Positions 14,640-14,990 of a stretch of DNA of 14,990 nucleotides are shown in pieces (positions within the stretch are counted from its first letter, which is position 1; each line of letters starts with the position of its first letter). Made by a program: the position numbers and the translations under genes. The DNA is from Bacillota bacterium (GTDB taxonomy: Bacteria > Bacillota > Clostridia > Peptostreptococcales > Anaerovoracaceae): NCBI GenBank assembly GCA_029266295.1, contig JAQSXD010000033.1, positions 1-14,990 of the forward strand. The letters are read 5' to 3'. The notes beneath the pieces are model-generated. The model saw nothing but the letters and a program-made list of their open reading frames with translations, was not told where the DNA came from and did not search any database.

Positions 14640-14653
14640 AGACCGGTTTGTCT
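14640..14653. promoter_or_regulatory. AGAC-N6-GTCT inverted repeat, possible TetR-type operator
   Basis: AGAC (14640-14643) and GTCT (14650-14653) flank six bases (CGGTTT). The right arm is followed by AAT, which could form a TCTAAT -10 element at 14651-14656. It lies ten bases before the strong Shine-Dalgarno (14663-14670) of the short ORF. AGAC...GTCT dyads are common operators of TetR-family repressors, so this may be an autoregulatory site left in place; that is inference. Confidence 0.35.
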
Positions 14654-14676
14654 AATCATTACAAGGAGGTAATACA

Positions 14677-14754
14677 ATGTCAAAACAGGTAGAGAGAAGC
14701 TGCCTGTTTTTTGGAGATATCTTCAAGACGAAAGAGGATTTCTGTTTGCTGTAA
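14677..14754 (+). pseudogene. 25-codon ORF: leader peptide or stump of a TetR-like gene
   Basis: ATG 14677 is preceded at six bases by a perfect AAGGAGGT (14663-14670) and encodes MSKQVERSCLFFGDIFKTKE and five more residues before TAA 14752-14754. The first eight residues resemble the start of TetR-family regulators (MxKQVERS...), and the rest does not continue the family. A terminator hairpin begins two codons after the ATG. It is either the remaining 5' end of a deleted regulator gene or a genuine leader peptide acting on the terC transcript. I favour the stump, weakly. Confidence 0.5.
14682..14712 (+). terminator. Intrinsic terminator/attenuator hairpin inside the short ORF
   Basis: AAAACAGGTAG (14682-14692) pairs over 11 bp, with one G-U pair, with CTGCCTGTTTT (14700-14710) around a 7-base loop, and the T-run extends to 14712. 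A transcript from the upstream region should end here unless a translating ribosome keeps the stem open. Confidence 0.65.
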
Positions 14755-14774
14755 GGGCCTGGTAATGGTATAAT
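14746..14774 (+). promoter_or_regulatory. Sigma-A promoter of the TerC gene
   Basis: TTGCTG (14746-14751), an optimal 17-base spacer and a perfect TATAAT (14769-14774) predict transcription from about 14781. The leader to the ATG at 14843 would be about 62 bases. This places terC transcription after the attenuator hairpin, so the gene does not depend on readthrough. Confidence 0.65.
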
Positions 14775-14842
14775 GAATACAATGTACACAAAAAAACATT
14801 ATAGACAACAAATTTACTCATCGATTTAGAAAGGTATCAACT

Positions 14843-14990
14843 ATGGAAATTCTAGGATTATCAATTACACAATTTCTCACGGGCATTTTATCGATCGTTA
14901 TGATTGACCTGGTTCTCGCTGGAGATAATGCCATTGTCATTGGCCTTGCCTGCAGGAATCTGCCGAAAAATATGCAGCTCAAAGCGATCT
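14843..14990 (+). CDS. TerC-family membrane protein (YjbE type), 3' end outside window
   Basis: The first 49 residues are visible, then the window ends. MEILGLSITQFLTGILSIVM, then IDLVLAGDNAIVIGLA and RNLPKNMQLKAI, are diagnostic of TerC proteins. DLVLAGDNAIVIGLA is the conserved first-helix motif with the metal-site Asp, and RNLPKxxQxKA the loop after it. Bacillus relatives (YjbE, YkoY) are Mn2+ exporters that metallate secreted or membrane enzymes; that role is inferred. AGAAAGG lies eight bases before the ATG. I see no yybP-ykoY manganese riboswitch in the 62-base leader. Confidence 0.9.
   Translation, partial: MEILGLSITQFLTGILSIVMIDLVLAGDNAIVIGLACRNLPKNMQLKAI

Noticed and set aside
14755..14842. 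yybP-ykoY manganese riboswitch before the TerC gene
   Set aside because: Common before terC-like genes, but the leader from the predicted start is about 62 bases, AT-rich and lacks the paired helices and conserved loops. A covariance-model scan would settle it.

Overview
The window looks like chromosomal DNA of a low- to mid-GC Bacillota, most likely an anaerobic, possibly spore-forming member of the Clostridia. The reasons are the strong GGAGG-type ribosome binding sites, the frequent TTG and GTG alternative starts, intrinsic terminators with U-tracts, and a family set (ECF sigma with zf-HC2 anti-sigma, DUF2164, DUF2089/SHOCT-like, KimA-type permease, TerC) common in that phylum. I cannot name a genus. 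No rRNA, tRNA, CRISPR array, insertion sequence or phage gene was recognised.

Layout. (1) 1-2977: the 3' end of a DinB-like gene cut by the window edge, an unknown lipoprotein, a DUF2164 protein and an AEC-family transporter, closed by an intrinsic terminator. (2) 3014-4169: an ECF sigma factor overlapping its membrane anti-sigma factor, with a plausible self-recognised promoter. (3) 4275-5016: a two-repeat DUF4397 protein with an inverted repeat in its leader, closed by a terminator that appears to serve both strands. (4) 5025-10458: a potassium-related block. A minus-strand KimA-type (YdaO) permease is divergent from KdpD and KdpE, and no kdpFABC is present in the window. (5) 10497-13137: a secreted stalk/beta-helix protein, an MBL-fold hydrolase, a 17-codon stump of a DUF1697 gene and a cupin protein. 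(6) 13138-14600: a very AT-rich leader followed by DUF2089 regulator, SHOCT-like protein and a short paralogue, then a strong terminator. (7) 14601-14990: an inverted repeat, a 25-codon ORF with an excellent ribosome binding site and a terminator hairpin inside it, then a good promoter and the start of a TerC-family metal transporter.

How the genes fit together. The clearest functional unit is potassium homeostasis. The KdpD/KdpE sensor-regulator pair shares a 198-222 bp divergent intergenic region with a KimA-like K+ importer, and that region carries two copies of AGTATAAAG exactly 32 bp apart. This suggests that the Kdp system here controls a KimA-type importer rather than, or in addition to, KdpFABC. 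The permease mRNA also has an unusual leader: the Shine-Dalgarno sequence and the family-consistent ATG are separated by a perfect 7-bp hairpin that would bring them to normal spacing. The DUF2089/SHOCT-like operon resembles cell-envelope stress genes (YvlB/LiaX-type N-terminal module), and the putative regulator carries at its C-terminus a copy of the helical module that begins its neighbour. Two gene stumps with intact ribosome binding sites (DUF1697 at 12416 and the ORF at 14677) suggest past deletions in the right part of the window.
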